Positions 6,143 to 7,886 of a DNA stretch of 7,886 nt are shown in pieces. A program made the translations under genes and the position numbers. The DNA comes from HGM05232 sp044433325 (GTDB lineage Bacteria; Bacteroidota; Bacteroidia; Bacteroidales; Muribaculaceae): the NCBI GenBank assembly GCA_044433325.1, contig JAWXTT010000100.1, positions 1-7,886 on the forward strand, read 5' to 3'. The notes beneath the pieces are model-generated. The model was given only the letters and a program-made list of their open reading frames with translations, did not search any database and was not told the origin of the DNA. Position 1 is the first letter of the stretch; each line of letters begins with the position of its first letter.

Positions 6143-7309
6143 TTAGTAATCGAAACGACCCTTTTCTGATATGATGGTTAGTGAGTTGCTCTCAGCCTCC
6201 TCAACATGTCCTATAATCTGTGCATCAATATTGAATGAATTTGCAATCTCGATTATCTCATCAGCTTTCTCAGGAGCTAAGTAAATCTCCATACGATGTC
6301 CCATATTAAATACCTTATACATCTCTTTCCAATCTGTCCCTGATTGCTCTTGTATTAGACGGAATAGTGGTGGTATTGGAAACATATTATCTTTAACGAC
6401 ACGTTTATTATTAACAAAGTGCATTACTTTAGTTTGCGCACCACCTGAGCAGTGTACCATACCATGGATATCTGAGCGCATAGTGTCTAAGATTCTCTTG
6501 ATAACTGGTGCGTATGTTCTGGTTGGTGAAAGAACTAATTCCCCTGCATTGATATCAACACCCTCAACGCTATCTGTCAGTGATATTCCTCCTGAATAAA
6601 CCAACTCATTAGGAACATTATTGTCAAAACTTTCAGGATATTTCTCAGCTAAATATTTAGCAAACACATCATGGCGTGCTGAGGTCAAACCATTGCTACC
6701 CATTCCGCCATTATATTTTTTCTCGTAACTAGCTACACCGCTAGATGAAAGCCCCACGATAACATCACCACCTTTAATATTAGCGTTATCTATCACATCT
6801 GAGCGTTTCATGCGGCATGTAACAGTACTATCAACGATTATGGTTCTTACCAAGTCACCTACATCAGCTGTTTCACCACCTGTACTGTAAATGGTGATTC
6901 CCATTTCACGAAGCTCAGTCAGTAGTTCCTCAGTGCCATTGATAATGGCGGCTATTACTTCACCTGTAATTAGGTTTTTATTGCGACCTATTGTTGATGA
7001 TAATAGTATATTGTCTGTTGCACCTACACATAGTAGGTCATCAATGTTCATAATCAGTGCATCTTGTGAGATACCTTTCCATACGCTTATATCTCCTGTT
7101 TCTTTCCAATAGATATATGCTAGTGATGATTTAGTTCCTGCACCATCTGCATGCATAATGTTACAATATTCACTATCTCCACCTAATATGTCAGGGATTA
7201 TTTTGCAGAATGCTTTAGGATAAAGACCTTTATCTACGTTTTTGATAGCGTTATGTACATCCTCTTTTGATGCTGAAACTCCTCTTAAATTATAACGTTG
7301 ATCACTCAT
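6143..7309 (-). CDS. purM: Phosphoribosylformylglycinamidine cyclo-ligase (AIR synthase)
   Basis: PurM closes the imidazole ring in purine synthesis, turning FGAM plus ATP into AIR in the cytoplasm. The 388 residues have the two-part AIR synthase fold. The N-terminal half includes HADGAGTK (53-60), the counterpart of the DGVGTK loop of E. coli PurM, and STGGETADVGD (142-152), matching its VGGETAEMPG loop. The C-terminal half includes LSPTRTY (260-266, like LAPTRIY), IHGMVHCSGG (281-290, like AHLTGG) and VFNMGHRM (333-340, like TFNCGVGM). It is about 40 residues longer than E. coli PurM. The N-terminal AGVDID-type motif is absent, and a YNGGMGSNGLTSAR stretch (199-212) stands near the E. coli HSNGYSLVRK position. 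From memory, this divergent form is standard in Bacteroidales and is not specific to this strain. It follows cdsA by 24 bases and precedes mltF by 20, suggesting one transcript. The ATG gives the conserved N-terminus and has no Shine-Dalgarno. Confidence 0.95.
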   Translation of the reverse strand: MSDQRYNLRGVSASKEDVHNAIKNVDKGLYPKAFCKIIPDILGGDSEYCNIMHADGAGTKSSLAYIYWKETGDISVWKGISQDALIMNIDDLLCVGATDNILLSSTIGRNKNLITGEVIAAIINGTEELLTELREMGITIYSTGGETADVGDLVRTIIVDSTVTCRMKRSDVIDNANIKGGDVIVGLSSSGVASYEKKYNGGMGSNGLTSARHDVFAKYLAEKYPESFDNNVPNELVYSGGISLTDSVEGVDINAGELVLSPTRTYAPVIKRILDTMRSDIHGMVHCSGGAQTKVMHFVNNKRVVKDNMFPIPPLFRLIQEQSGTDWKEMYKVFNMGHRMEIYLAPEKADEIIEIANSFNIDAQIIGHVEEAESNSLTIISEKGRFDY

Positions 7310-7333
7310 AGTGTATGTATATATGTTTTTGTT

Positions 7334-7886
7334 TTAAAATGTTGATTTGATAATAATCAGAATGATTAATGTAGCTGGAACTACTAATAATAGACTATCA
7401 ATACGGTCAAGCATTCCTCCATGTCCTGGAAGTATTTTGCCTGAGTCTTTTACATTAACGGTACGTTTAATTAGTGATTCATTTAAATCACCCCAAGTAG
7501 CGAAAATAGAACTGATTCCCCCCAGAATTAACCATTCTGTTAAGGTTAATCCAGTGAAATAGTTGTTGAAATATAATGATATTATGGCAGATACTGCTAG
7601 TACAGCAATAAAACCACCGAAAAATCCCTCCCACGATTTTTTTGGGGAGATGCGCTCAAATAATCTATTTTTGCCGATAAGTGATCCTACGCAGAATGCA
7701 CCTGTATCATTAACCCAAATAAATATAAATAGAGCTAATAGAATATGCGATCCATAATAGTTGAATAATATATTCATTGAAGCCATTGGTAGTGCTATAT
7801 ACACCTGTCCTAGGAATGACTTAGCTAACGAATCAATCGGATTTTCAGTAGTGACGTATAGTTGAGCAACAAGTCTAAATATAATA
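7334..7886 (-). CDS. cdsA: Phosphatidate cytidylyltransferase, N-terminus cut by window edge
   Basis: CdsA makes CDP-diacylglycerol from CTP and phosphatidic acid in the inner membrane, the branch point to the phospholipids. The visible 183 residues are the C-terminal two thirds; the frame stays open to the window edge, so about 90-100 residues are missing. The GTG at 7804 is internal, not the start: coding sequence such as NPIDSLAKSFLGQ precedes it. The family signature is complete near the end: SLIKR, KDSG, LPGHGGMLDRID (visible residues 137-163), preceded by GDLNES. Another conserved block, WVNDTGAF...GK...SPKKSWEG (57-87), lies in the middle. Several hydrophobic segments (about 47-58, 89-106, 117-130, 164-180) fit a multispanning protein. 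It is the first visible gene of a probable cdsA-purM-mltF transcript. I infer no regulation because the promoter is outside the window. Confidence 0.95.
   Translation of the reverse strand, partial: IIFRLVAQLYVTTENPIDSLAKSFLGQVYIALPMASMNILFNYYGSHILLALFIFIWVNDTGAFCVGSLIGKNRLFERISPKKSWEGFFGGFIAVLAVSAIISLYFNNYFTGLTLTEWLILGGISSIFATWGDLNESLIKRTVNVKDSGKILPGHGGMLDRIDSLLLVVPATLIILIIIKSTF

Noticed and set aside
6891..7757. Plus-strand open frames opposite purM and cdsA
   Set aside because: They mirror highly conserved coding regions and have no start context, motif or promoter of their own.
7802..7804. GTG as the start codon of cdsA
   Set aside because: The frame remains open upstream to the window edge with plausible CdsA sequence, and the visible part lacks the N-terminal third of the family.
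1..7886. tRNA or rRNA genes, CRISPR arrays, complete insertion sequences
   Set aside because: I saw no cloverleaf-like sequence with a conserved T arm, no regularly spaced repeats, and no transposase coding region.

Overview
The window is AT-rich chromosomal DNA from a member of the Bacteroidota, most likely Bacteroidales. The evidence is a short one-SLBB Wza-type lipoprotein next to a fused Wzz/BY-kinase with a C-terminal tyrosine tail, a long PurM of the Bacteroidales type, A/T-rich start regions almost without Shine-Dalgarno sequences, and TAnnTTTG promoter elements. This placement is inferred from protein character; no marker RNA is present.

Left part, plus strand (1-4131). After a 303-base leader come wza-like (304-1098) and wzc-like (1109-3478), 10 bases apart. 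They form a two-gene polysaccharide export unit: an outer-membrane export lipoprotein and an inner-membrane co-polymerase with tyrosine autokinase. A very strong intrinsic terminator (3523-3562) closes the unit, so no downstream glycosyltransferase genes share the transcript. A separate gene (3637-4131) encodes a small, probably eight-stranded outer-membrane beta-barrel of unknown role. It has its own putative promoter, overlapped by a perfect 13-bp inverted repeat.

Right part, minus strand (7886 down to 4156). A cdsA gene cut by the window edge, purM and an mltF-like lytic transglycosylase gene follow one another with gaps of 24 and 20 bases and probably share a transcript. They cover phospholipid precursor synthesis, purine synthesis and peptidoglycan turnover. 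After 197 non-coding bases comes a small YvlD/phage-holin-4-superfamily membrane protein gene with its own putative promoter. It converges on the beta-barrel gene with only 24 bases between the stops.

Most of the content is recognisable envelope and housekeeping machinery. I found no tRNA, rRNA, CRISPR array, complete insertion sequence or evident new defence system. The points most worth a second look are the isolation of the wza-wzc pair, altered P-loop and Walker B residues in the kinase, a GTG start with a strong Shine-Dalgarno on mltF, the inverted repeat before the beta-barrel gene, and a possible gene remnant at the left edge.
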